Below, piece after piece: positions 28,111 to 35,676 of a DNA stretch of 64,000 bases. Position 1 is the stretch's first letter. Each line of letters starts with the position of its first letter. This DNA comes from Algoriphagus vanfongensis DSM 17529 (GTDB lineage: Bacteria > Bacteroidota > Bacteroidia > Cytophagales > Cyclobacteriaceae): assembly GCF_000429465.1 (NCBI RefSeq), contig NZ_KE386906.1:124001-188000 (forward strand), written 5' to 3'. The notes below the pieces were generated by a model. The model saw only the letters and a program-made list of their open reading frames with translations. It was not told where the DNA came from and searched no databases. Both the position numbers and the translations under genes were made by a program.

Positions 28111-28145
28111 ACAGCCCTTTGGATTTCCAAAGGGCTGTTTTTTTT
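28111..28145 (+). terminator. Rho-independent terminator of the TULIP-like unit
   Basis: A 12-base-pair stem (28111-28122 with 28127-28138), loop ATTT and a run of 8 T. It lies between convergent genes, 23 bases from the stop codon of the minus-strand EEP gene. Confidence 0.9.
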
Positions 28146-28167
28146 ACTAAAATCCAGCTTGGGACGC

Positions 28168-28944
28168 TTATTTTCCAAAATCCACCACCGACAAGATCGG
28201 AAGATGATCCGACAGGTGGTTGGAGATAAATACTTTTTTCTGAAAGGACTTCTGGCTGATATCTTTGTCTACCAAGATGTAATCGATCTTTTTGGTTGGG
28301 TTTTGCTCTGGGAAGGTGAGGTCGGTGTCCTCCTGTGTGAGCTGGAAGCGTGATTTTAAGAGTTCCAGCTCGGGGCTGTCAGGTAGCGTATTCAAGTCTC
28401 CTGTCAAGATCACGGGATATTCTCCTTCTAAAAACCCCAATATCTGATTGATCTGAGTCATGCGGGTAGGATGATCCAAGGCTAGATGAGCAGTGGCAAA
28501 CCGGATGTTTTTGCCGCTAGGCAATAGAACTCTAGCTGAAAGTAAGGCCAAAGTAGCCGTGTCTCCATTGGAGCGGATACTCATAATTCGATCATTTTTG
28601 ACATCCTCCAAAGGGTGTTTTGAAAGAATTCCTAGGCCATAGGCACCGCCGTCATAGGCAAAATGTCTTGCAAACTTTGGGTTCATTTTGGTGATTTGAG
28701 CCAATATTCTCATTTGATCTTGTTTTCCAGATCGATTGCAGACAGAATCCACCTCCTGCAGTCCAACGATTTCTGCCTCTGACCTGAGGATAAAATCTCC
28801 CATTTCCCGCAGGGTCAATTTCTCCGCCCGAGTAGCTCCATGATGGATGTTGTAACTCATGACCTTCACTTCCTGAGCGAATAGCAAGCTGGATCGGCTA
28901 AAGGAACAAAAGATGAGAAGGATTACTAGATGGGATGCTTTCAT
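28168..28944 (-). CDS. Secreted endonuclease/exonuclease/phosphatase-family hydrolase
   Basis: A 258-residue EEP-fold enzyme with an N-terminal signal peptide. The metal- and substrate-binding motifs appear in order: SYNIHHG (Asn/His), QEVDSV (catalytic Glu), RFATAHLALD, LTGDLNTLPDS (Asp/Asn), IDYILV and a terminal SDHLPI (Asp-His). Every family-defining residue is present, so it should be active. EEP enzymes cleave phosphodiester or phosphomonoester bonds in nucleic acids, inositol phosphates or lipids; which of these it uses is not visible. Export fits the many secreted phosphate-ester hydrolases downstream. It is convergent with the TULIP-like unit. Confidence 0.9.
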   Translation of the reverse strand: MKASHLVILLIFCSFSRSSLLFAQEVKVMSYNIHHGATRAEKLTLREMGDFILRSEAEIVGLQEVDSVCNRSGKQDQMRILAQITKMNPKFARHFAYDGGAYGLGILSKHPLEDVKNDRIMSIRSNGDTATLALLSARVLLPSGKNIRFATAHLALDHPTRMTQINQILGFLEGEYPVILTGDLNTLPDSPELELLKSRFQLTQEDTDLTFPEQNPTKKIDYILVDKDISQKSFQKKVFISNHLSDHLPILSVVDFGK

Positions 28945-29060
28945 GAGGTGAGTTGCTTTGGATTCCAGATCTTTACGTGTCGAAATCTGAAAAAATAGTG
29001 ATAAAATATGTAGCTAATCAGGATGCTAGATCGTCTTCTTTGCAACCTAAACCTAATACT

Positions 29061-29555
29061 ATGAAATCACAAATCAGCTTATTATTTGCCATCTTGGTTG
29101 TCGTTACATGTTTTTCATGCCAGAAAAAGGATGATATGAATCCAGCGGGTATGGACGGAACCTATGAATTTGCTTTCCAGAATGAGACTAATGAGCTTTG
29201 GATGGTTTATTCTTACATTTTTCATCCAAATGGAGATTTGGAAATCACACTGACAGCAAGAGAAAATCCGCAAGGGGAAGACTTGGGCTATGTCCTATCC
29301 AATAAAGGGTTTTATTATTTGGACGGAGAGGAGTTTAGTCAGTCTCTACAAGAATATTTCATTTGGTATTCCGAAGATCCGGAAGAACTCTTCGGCCCTA
29401 AAGATGGATTGGGAATGCTCGAGGATGCTGAGGAAAGCATAGAAAGAGGAACTCTCGTGTCCCAAAATGGCGGGCAGGAAATCATCATTACCTTTCCTTG
29501 TAAAGCGACTTATGAGGCTTGTATAGGAGATAGAGTGTTTTCAAAAGTTGACTGA
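29061..29555 (+). CDS. Small lipoprotein, unknown function
   Basis: ATG 29061 gives 164 residues with a lipoprotein signal ending VTCFSC; a longer frame runs back to 28953 but lacks a signal. The mature part starts with charged residues and then GTYEFAFQN, IFHPNGDLEITLTARE and LGYVLSNKGFYYLDG, a lipocalin-like beta pattern. The C-terminus has two Cys residues (about 151 and 157) that could pair. It is probably a surface- or periplasm-facing lipoprotein; no family is recognised. It stands alone between the EEP gene and the TPR regulator. Confidence 0.72.
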   Translation: MKSQISLLFAILVVVTCFSCQKKDDMNPAGMDGTYEFAFQNETNELWMVYSYIFHPNGDLEITLTARENPQGEDLGYVLSNKGFYYLDGEEFSQSLQEYFIWYSEDPEELFGPKDGLGMLEDAEESIERGTLVSQNGGQEIIITFPCKATYEACIGDRVFSKVD

Positions 29556-29608
29556 AATACAAATAATCCTTAACAGCAAGTTCATATCACTTTCTGTACT
29601 TGCTGGGT

Positions 29609-31207
29609 ATGAAATTTCTGATCCTTTTCTTCTTTGTATTTTCAGCTGATCCAGTCCAAAAGCCTTGGGAAACTTTTGAAAAGCAAGCTCTCACTAGCCC
29701 TCAAAAAGTTTTTGAAGAACTAACCGAAAAGGTAGAAAACAACCCAGACCTTGATCCTCTCCAAAAAGGAGAAATCCAATCTCTGAGGGGAAAGTTGCTT
29801 CTGGATTTTGGTTTGTATCAAGAGGCCGGAGTTACGCTCTACGAGGCAGAGGAGATTTTTTTGAGTCAAAATTGCTTGTCTTGCTTGGGCAAAAACCACA
29901 ATTATCTAGGAGAGCTCTACTATAAAATAAAGGGAGTGGATGCCGCTCTGAAAAGACACCAGCAGGCACTGGAACTATTTGAAAAACTCAATCTAAGAGA
30001 GCAGGTTGCAAAAACGCAAGGGTTCATCGGTACGATGTATGAAAAGCTGGGCGATTATGAGCAGGCCATCGCGATGCAGCAGAAAGCCTTGAGAAATCTT
30101 GACTCCCAACCTCAAAGCTTGGTTCGTCCATTTATTTTCGAAAATCTCGGCAGCATCTACGAAGATCTGGAGCGCTATGACTCGTCCAAAGTCTATTTTT
30201 CTAGAGCTCTGGAATTAAACCTGGCTGTTAATGATAGCATTCATCTACCGGGCAACCTCAACAATCTGGCAGACATCGAGCGAAAAACCGGCAATTTCGA
30301 ACGAGCTCTACTTCTGAGTAGCCAAGCGCAGAAGACGGGAGAAATGCTGGGAAATCTCTACCAACAAAAAAGTGCCATAGTCGACCTGTCTAAAACTTGG
30401 GCGCTTATGGGAGAGTATGATTTGGCTTACGAAAAACTTGAAGAAGCCAGAAAACTCGATGAAGAGATTTTTTCGGACGAGACAGCCCGGCAACTTTCCA
30501 TGCAGGAAACACAGTACAGATTGCATCAGCAGATTGCTCAAATCAAACAGCTGGAGCAGGAGTCGGAGTTTGAGGACAAGTTTAGAGCCTTGCTGTTGTT
30601 CTTATTATTGCTTCTGGTTGGGCTAGGTTTGCTGATTTTCAACCGGCAAAAACTGAAAATAAGAAGCAGTAAAGCACTCCTTGAGCAACAGGAAAAAAAC
30701 CTGCAAATCAAGGAAAGACTCATCGCCACAGAAAAAGAAAATATCAATCTCCTCGAAGCGCGCATGTCTGTGGAGGTAGAGTCTCAGACCAAAGCTTTGA
30801 CTGCCCAGACCGTCCACTTGCTCGAAAAAAATCAGATGCTGGAAGAAATCCGTCAAAAACTGAAGAAGACTCTGGACGCAGAAACGAAGGATCAGAAAAA
30901 ATGGATTCGCAATCTTATCAAGCAGATAGATTATAACTTTTCGCAGGACACGGATTGGGAGGATTTCAAAACCAACTTCGAAAAAGTACATCAGGATTTT
31001 TTCAAAGCCCTTGGTAAAAACGGGTTGGAATTGACTCCGGCGGAAGCCAAGCTGGCAAGTCTGATCCGAATGAATCTCAGCTCAAAAGAGATAGCGGCTA
31101 CACTGGGGATTTCACCCGAAAGCTTGAGAATCTCTCGCTATAGGTTGAGAAAGAAGCTGGGCTTACAAAAGGGAGAAAGTCTTCAGAATTACATCCTTTG
31201 TATATGA
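29609..31207 (+). CDS. TPR-transmembrane-LuxR-type HTH regulator
   Basis: ATG 29609 gives 532 residues. An N-terminal signal/anchor (KFLILFFFVFSA) is followed by TPR repeats (about 50-310, e.g. KNHNYLGELYYKIKGVDAAL, AKTQGFIGTMYEKLGDYEQA), one transmembrane segment (about 326-345), a Glu/Gln-rich coiled coil (350-440) and a C-terminal HTH (about 475-525, LTPAEAKLASLIRMNLSSKE, GISPESLRISRYRLRKKLG). This layout is common in Bacteroidota: periplasmic TPRs sense a signal and the cytosolic LuxR-like domain binds DNA at the membrane. No kinase or receiver is present. Whether it controls the phytase and TonB receptor genes downstream is open. Confidence 0.85.
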   Translation: MKFLILFFFVFSADPVQKPWETFEKQALTSPQKVFEELTEKVENNPDLDPLQKGEIQSLRGKLLLDFGLYQEAGVTLYEAEEIFLSQNCLSCLGKNHNYLGELYYKIKGVDAALKRHQQALELFEKLNLREQVAKTQGFIGTMYEKLGDYEQAIAMQQKALRNLDSQPQSLVRPFIFENLGSIYEDLERYDSSKVYFSRALELNLAVNDSIHLPGNLNNLADIERKTGNFERALLLSSQAQKTGEMLGNLYQQKSAIVDLSKTWALMGEYDLAYEKLEEARKLDEEIFSDETARQLSMQETQYRLHQQIAQIKQLEQESEFEDKFRALLLFLLLLLVGLGLLIFNRQKLKIRSSKALLEQQEKNLQIKERLIATEKENINLLEARMSVEVESQTKALTAQTVHLLEKNQMLEEIRQKLKKTLDAETKDQKKWIRNLIKQIDYNFSQDTDWEDFKTNFEKVHQDFFKALGKNGLELTPAEAKLASLIRMNLSSKEIAATLGISPESLRISRYRLRKKLGLQKGESLQNYILCI

Positions 31208-31218
31208 GTCACAATTTG

Positions 31219-31234
31219 TTAACTCCATTTTAAC
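31219..31234 (+). promoter_or_regulatory. Possible Pho-box-like direct repeat upstream of phytase
   Basis: TTAAC-TCCATT-TTAAC is a direct repeat with an 11-base period, the spacing of PhoP/PhoB half sites in other phyla. It lies 164 bases before the phytase ATG. Related TTAA repeats occur upstream of the SusC gene and near 35,420. The assignment is inference. Confidence 0.35.
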
Positions 31235-31397
31235 ATGGTGCAATAGGTTGGTTTTCAGTTTTTTGTGCGTGGGTTTTGATTTTTTGTTTTCGTTTTGTTA
31301 ACGCTCAGATTCCTTTGAGTTGCCTAATTGCTAACGCAGATTTTTAGACATTTTCTCTGCACCGCTCTAAAATTGCCAGAGTAAAAACCAACAACAA

Positions 31398-32483
31398 ATG
31401 CAAAGAAAAATTACAATGTTTTTAGGTGGAGCTGGACTTTTGGCTGGCTTTGCATGCAGTTCTCCGAAAGAAGAAATCAACACTGAAGTTTCTCTCCAAG
31501 AAGAGAAAATCAAGCCGCTTTATGTGACGGGGGCTTTGGATCATGATTCGGATGATCCGGCCATTTGGATCAATCCTGATGACGCCTCTCAAAGCCTGAT
31601 CGTAGGCACAGACAAGGACTCCTTAGGGGCTTTGTATGTATTTGATCTCAAAGGAAACATCATCGACTCTCTCGTGCGAAAAGGAATTCAGCGTCCCAAT
31701 AATGTGGACATCGGATACGGACTTCAGGCGGGAGACAGAAAGGTGGATTTTGCGGTTACTGGTGAGCGCTTGACTTCCAGACTGAGATTTTATTCTCTAC
31801 CTGATATGACTGAAATCAACGCTGGTGGCATCGAGGTGTACTTGGGTGAAACTGGTCCAGAGTACAAAGATCTAATGGGTGTGGCAGTCTATCAGAGTCC
31901 TGAATCCGGCAAAACGTATGTGATCGCCGGTAGAAAGAATGGACCTACTGATGGAACCTATCTGTGGCAATATGAGGTGAAAAGTACAGCAACTGGAATT
32001 GAGCTGGAATTGGTTCGAAAGTTTGGAAACTACTCTGGAAACAAAGAGATCGAAGCGATCGCAGTCGATGCGGAGATGGGCTATATCTACTATTCTGATG
32101 AAGGAGTAGGTGTGCGCAAGTACTATGCAGATCCTGGAAAAGGGAACGAAGAGTTGGCTCTATTTGCTACAGAAGGCTTTACAAAAGATCATGAAGGCAT
32201 TTCTATTTACAAAACAGGAGATGCGACAGGATATATTCTGGTGTCTGATCAGGAGGTCAACTATTTCCATGTCTTCCCAAGAGAAGGAGCTGAGGGAAAT
32301 CCTCATGAGCATCAGTTGATCAGCAAACTACCACTCAGTACCATCTCTAGCGATGGGTCAGAGGTAACCAACAAAGCACTAGGTCCTGATTTTCCGAAAG
32401 GCCTGTTTGTGGCCATGTCAGATGACAAAACCTTCCAAATCTACAACTGGGAGGATCTTGAGAAATTTATCAAAAACAACTAA
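31398..32483 (+). CDS. Beta-propeller phytase (3-phytase), lipoprotein
   Basis: A 361-residue lipoprotein (signal ending GFACS) with the beta-propeller phytase fold. Near the N-terminus DHDSDDPAIWIN is the family's Ca2+/phosphate-binding opening. It is followed by LIVGTDKDSLGALYVFDL, RPNNVDIGYG, GVAVY, EIEAIAVDAEMGYIYYSDE, GVRKY and KDHEGISIY, with GPDFPKGLFVAMSD near the end. The order matches Bacillus-type BPP phytases, and length is normal for the family. It removes phosphate from inositol hexakisphosphate and probably sits at the cell surface. A TonB receptor follows 15 bases later, suggesting that the two genes feed phosphate or an inositol-phosphate complex into the cell. Confidence 0.92.
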   Translation: MQRKITMFLGGAGLLAGFACSSPKEEINTEVSLQEEKIKPLYVTGALDHDSDDPAIWINPDDASQSLIVGTDKDSLGALYVFDLKGNIIDSLVRKGIQRPNNVDIGYGLQAGDRKVDFAVTGERLTSRLRFYSLPDMTEINAGGIEVYLGETGPEYKDLMGVAVYQSPESGKTYVIAGRKNGPTDGTYLWQYEVKSTATGIELELVRKFGNYSGNKEIEAIAVDAEMGYIYYSDEGVGVRKYYADPGKGNEELALFATEGFTKDHEGISIYKTGDATGYILVSDQEVNYFHVFPREGAEGNPHEHQLISKLPLSTISSDGSEVTNKALGPDFPKGLFVAMSDDKTFQIYNWEDLEKFIKNN

Positions 32484-32498
32484 TCCAGGCTATTCTAC

Positions 32499-35258
32499 AT
32501 GAAAAAGCAACTAGTACTTTTATTGGCATTCTTCTCTCTCAGTATGGGAAGTTTTGCCCAGGGGATTTTGAAAGGGAAAGTCGTGGACGTTCAAAATCTT
32601 TCCCTTCCCGGAGCCAATGTCCTGCTAAAAGGGACTACGGTAGGCTCGGTGACCAATCAAAGTGGAGAGTTTTCTATTTTGAATTTGGAAGCTGGAAGCT
32701 ATGAGGTGATCGTAACATACTTGGGCTACCAAAGTGTCCAAAAATCTATTTCTATTACAAATGGTCAGACGACTGTTTTGGATTTTCAATTGGAAGAGGG
32801 AACTCTGGAAGGTGTGGAAATCGTCATCTTCGGAGATAGGCTGAAAGGTCAGGCAAAAGCCCTCAATCAGCAAAAAAACAACGCCAATATCACGAATGTG
32901 GTTTCATCGGATCAAATCGGTCGTTTTCCGGATGCCAATATTGGAGATGCACTGAAGCGGATTCCTGGGATCACGATGCAAAACGACCAAGGTGAAGCCA
33001 GAAATATTGTGATCCGTGGGATGGCTCCCCAGCTGAACTCGGTGACTCTCAATGGAGAGCGTATCCCCTCAGCAGAGGGTGATAATAGAAATGTGCAGAT
33101 GGATTTGATCCCATCGGACATGATCCAGACCATCGAAGTCAATAAAGCTGTCCTTCCAAGTATGGATGCAGATGCGATCGGTGGCTCTGTGAACCTGGTG
33201 ACACGTCAGGCTCCCAATGGATTGAGGATTTCTGGCACGGCTGCTTCAGGGGTCAATCTGCTTTCTGACAAGCCGATATGGACCGGAGCTTTGGTTCTCG
33301 GTAATCGATTCTTGGATGACAAACTGGGAGTGATTCTTTCTGGCTCATACAATAATCATGATTTTGGATCCCAAAATATCGAGGCGGTTTGGTATGACTC
33401 TGACAATGGTCTTACGCTAGAAGAGTTTGACATCAGAGAATATCGCGTACAGCGAGTGAGAAGAGCTTTGACCTTAGCTTTGGATTATGAGTTGAGCCCC
33501 AATCACCGCGTATTTGTTTCCGGTATGTACAATCATCGGGATGACTGGGAAAACAGATTCCGTATGAGAGTGAGTCAACTCGATGAGTCATTTGACGAGG
33601 GTGACTTTACAGAGACTTCTCCTGGAGTATACATGACCAAAGGAAGAGTAGAATTTGAAACAAAAGGAGGTCTGGACAATGGACGCATCAAAGCAAGAAG
33701 ACTGGAAGATCAGCGTGTGTACAATATGACGTTTGGTGGGGATCACCTTTTCAATAAACTGAAAATGGACTGGAGCTTGACCTATGCGAAAGCTTCTGAG
33801 GAGAGACCGCATGAGCGATATGCTTCTTACCGATCTTCAGGGCAAGATGTGATGGTAGATATCTCCAATCCAGAACAGCCTTTGGCTATTTTGAGCAATA
33901 TGGAGGATAATATGGCAATCGGATTCAATGGTCTTGCCGAGCAATACAGCTACACGGATGACAAGGATCTCAATGCCAAAATTGATTTCAAGTTACCGTA
34001 TTCAGATAAAGGAATCCTACAATTCGGTGCTCGATACAGAGGTAAGAACAAAGAAAGAAACAATAATTACTTTGAATATGAGCCGCTGGATGAAGATGCA
34101 TTTGGAGCCACTTTGGCAGATGTGCCTACCATTGACGCTTCTGATCCAAACTTCCTTCCTGGAGCTCAATATCAGGCCGGAACCTTCGTAGATCCTAAAT
34201 TCCTAGGGAACCTTGATCTGACCAATTCCGGTCTTTTCGAAGAATCTGATATTTTGGAAGAGTATGCCCCGGGCAATTTCACCGCAAAAGAAACGATCAT
34301 CGGAGGATATGTGATGGCAGACCATCAGTTTACAGATAAGCTATCTGTGATCGGTGGCCTGCGAGTAGAAAATACAGCGATCGAGTACAATGGAAATATT
34401 TTTGATATCGATAATGAAACGATCGCTCCGGCTGTAGGTGATCAAAACTATACCAATGTGATGCCGGGCTTGCACTTCAAGTTTGATGCGAATGACAATA
34501 CCATCTTGAGGTTTGCTTGGACCAACACCATTGCGAGACCGAATTATTATGATTTGGTGCCTTATGCGGCATTTAGTCCAGAAGATGAGGAATTGGAGAG
34601 AGGAAATCCAAACCTGAAACCAACCACAGCGATGAATTTTGATTTGATGGCGGAGCGGTATTATGAAAACGTAGGACTCTTTTCCGGAGGATTGTTTTAC
34701 AAAGATATAGATGACTTTGTCTACACAATCACCACGCAGGGCTATAGCGATCCGCAATTTGGCTCTGATCTGGAATACTCCAGACCTGATAATGGTGGGA
34801 CCGCTTCAGTCTTCGGTTTTGAAACCAGCTACCAAAGACAGCTTTTCAAAAACTTCGGAGTCTATCTGAACTATACCTACACTCAGTCCAGCACCACAGG
34901 GATCGAAGGTAGAGAAGAAGATGATTTGGAATTGCCGGGTACAGCTACACACATGTTCAATGCGTCACTATCTTATGAAAATAAGCGCTTGGTCGTGAGG
35001 GCTTCCGTCAATTTCTCATCGGATTATCTAGACGAGCTTGGAGGAGAGGGATTTGAGGATAGATTCTATGATCAGCAGACCTTCTTGGATATCAATGCTT
35101 CCTATGCCATCACTCCAAAATGGAGAGTGTTTGCGGAAGGAAACAACCTGACCAACCAGCCACTGCGCTATTATCAGGGGATTCAGGCTCGCACGATGCA
35201 ATCTGAATTTTACAATGCAAGATTCAATTTTGGGTTGAAGTTTGACTTGTTCAATTAA
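32499..35258 (+). CDS. TonB-dependent receptor paired with phytase
   Basis: A 919-residue outer-membrane receptor. A signal peptide is followed by a CarboxypepD_reg-like domain (about 20-105, GKVVDVQNLSLPGANVLLKG), a plug (about 120-245, with IGDALKRIPGITMQ, NIVIRGMAPQLNSVTLNGER and IEVNKAVLPSMDADAIGGSV) and a 22-strand barrel ending in ARFNFGLKFDLFN, with a C-terminal aromatic-rich residue set. The plug resembles the Caulobacter/Xanthomonas-type TonB receptors and not SusC. It probably imports an organic-phosphate compound or metal complex released by the phytase. A terminator follows. Confidence 0.9.
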   Translation: MKKQLVLLLAFFSLSMGSFAQGILKGKVVDVQNLSLPGANVLLKGTTVGSVTNQSGEFSILNLEAGSYEVIVTYLGYQSVQKSISITNGQTTVLDFQLEEGTLEGVEIVIFGDRLKGQAKALNQQKNNANITNVVSSDQIGRFPDANIGDALKRIPGITMQNDQGEARNIVIRGMAPQLNSVTLNGERIPSAEGDNRNVQMDLIPSDMIQTIEVNKAVLPSMDADAIGGSVNLVTRQAPNGLRISGTAASGVNLLSDKPIWTGALVLGNRFLDDKLGVILSGSYNNHDFGSQNIEAVWYDSDNGLTLEEFDIREYRVQRVRRALTLALDYELSPNHRVFVSGMYNHRDDWENRFRMRVSQLDESFDEGDFTETSPGVYMTKGRVEFETKGGLDNGRIKARRLEDQRVYNMTFGGDHLFNKLKMDWSLTYAKASEERPHERYASYRSSGQDVMVDISNPEQPLAILSNMEDNMAIGFNGLAEQYSYTDDKDLNAKIDFKLPYSDKGILQFGARYRGKNKERNNNYFEYEPLDEDAFGATLADVPTIDASDPNFLPGAQYQAGTFVDPKFLGNLDLTNSGLFEESDILEEYAPGNFTAKETIIGGYVMADHQFTDKLSVIGGLRVENTAIEYNGNIFDIDNETIAPAVGDQNYTNVMPGLHFKFDANDNTILRFAWTNTIARPNYYDLVPYAAFSPEDEELERGNPNLKPTTAMNFDLMAERYYENVGLFSGGLFYKDIDDFVYTITTQGYSDPQFGSDLEYSRPDNGGTASVFGFETSYQRQLFKNFGVYLNYTYTQSSTTGIEGREEDDLELPGTATHMFNASLSYENKRLVVRASVNFSSDYLDELGGEGFEDRFYDQQTFLDINASYAITPKWRVFAEGNNLTNQPLRYYQGIQARTMQSEFYNARFNFGLKFDLFN

Positions 35259-35283
35259 AAAAACTCAAAACTGTTACAGCTAA

Positions 35284-35316
35284 AAACCAGTCGGGTCCAA
35301 TCCGGCTGGTTTTTTT
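35284..35316 (+). terminator. Rho-independent terminator of the phytase operon
   Basis: An 11-base-pair stem (35284-35294 with 35302-35312, one G-T wobble) followed by a T run. Confidence 0.85.
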
Positions 35317-35405
35317 GTTTTCAAAGCATTCTAAATAATTGAAAGAATGTGTTTTAGTGAGGTCAAAGCTAGGATGGGAGCAATGTTTCAATTAATTGTT
35401 TAGTG

Positions 35406-35452
35406 TTAAGTTTTAGCCTTTAAGTACATTCTTAACATACATTCTTTAGCCT
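35406..35452. promoter_or_regulatory. Cluster of TTAAG/TTAAC/TTTAG direct repeats
   Basis: TTAAG (35406, 35420), TTAAC (35432) and TTTAG (35412, 35445) all face the same way within 47 bases. TACATTCTT is repeated at 35425 and 35438, and TTTAGCCT at 35412 and 35445. It sits directly upstream of the TACTTTTG element and looks like a multi-site activator region. Confidence 0.4.
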
Positions 35453-35468
35453 CCCATTCATATTCGTT

Positions 35469-35476
35469 TACTTTTG
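35469..35476 (+). promoter_or_regulatory. Bacteroidota-type -7 promoter element (TACTTTTG)
   Basis: An exact match to TAnnTTTG. The -33 region has TTTAG in place of TTTG. The predicted start is near 35482, immediately before the candidate ncRNA; no open reading frame follows on this strand. Confidence 0.5.
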
Positions 35477-35481
35477 CGGCC

Positions 35482-35655
35482 GTGTTAATTATCCCCAGCG
35501 AGTTTTGAGTTATTTTACAGTCTTTACAGTTTGCCTTGCCTTATTGGGTTTGTCAGAATTAATAGTTTGGATATCTAAGAGAAGCTCTGGTCGTCGCTAG
35601 GGAAAAATATAGTACAGCAGCAAGAAAGGGGGAAGGAAATTTCCCCCTTTTTCAT
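35482..35655 (+). ncRNA. Candidate structured small RNA (6S-like possible)
   Basis: The region has its own promoter-like element and a terminator, and no ORF. Bases 35492-35501 (TCCCCAGCGA) pair with 35594-35603 (TCGCTAGGGA) in a 10-position stem with a single C-A mismatch, closing a domain of about 92 bases. A long closing stem around a weakly paired interior, then a separate terminator hairpin, fits the outline of 6S RNA and of other structured sRNAs. I cannot verify the central bubble by eye, so the family is open. The minus-strand phosphoesterase gene ends 22 bases beyond it. Confidence 0.42.
35626..35653. terminator. Perfect 10-bp hairpin with T-tract
   Basis: AAAGGGGGAA (35626-35635) pairs exactly with TTCCCCCTTT (35641-35650) around a GGAAA loop, with T's after it. 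The A-tract on the other side means it can also end minus-strand transcription from the phosphoesterase gene at 35677. Confidence 0.85.
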
Positions 35656-35676
35656 TTATAAGCTTTTTAGGAGATA

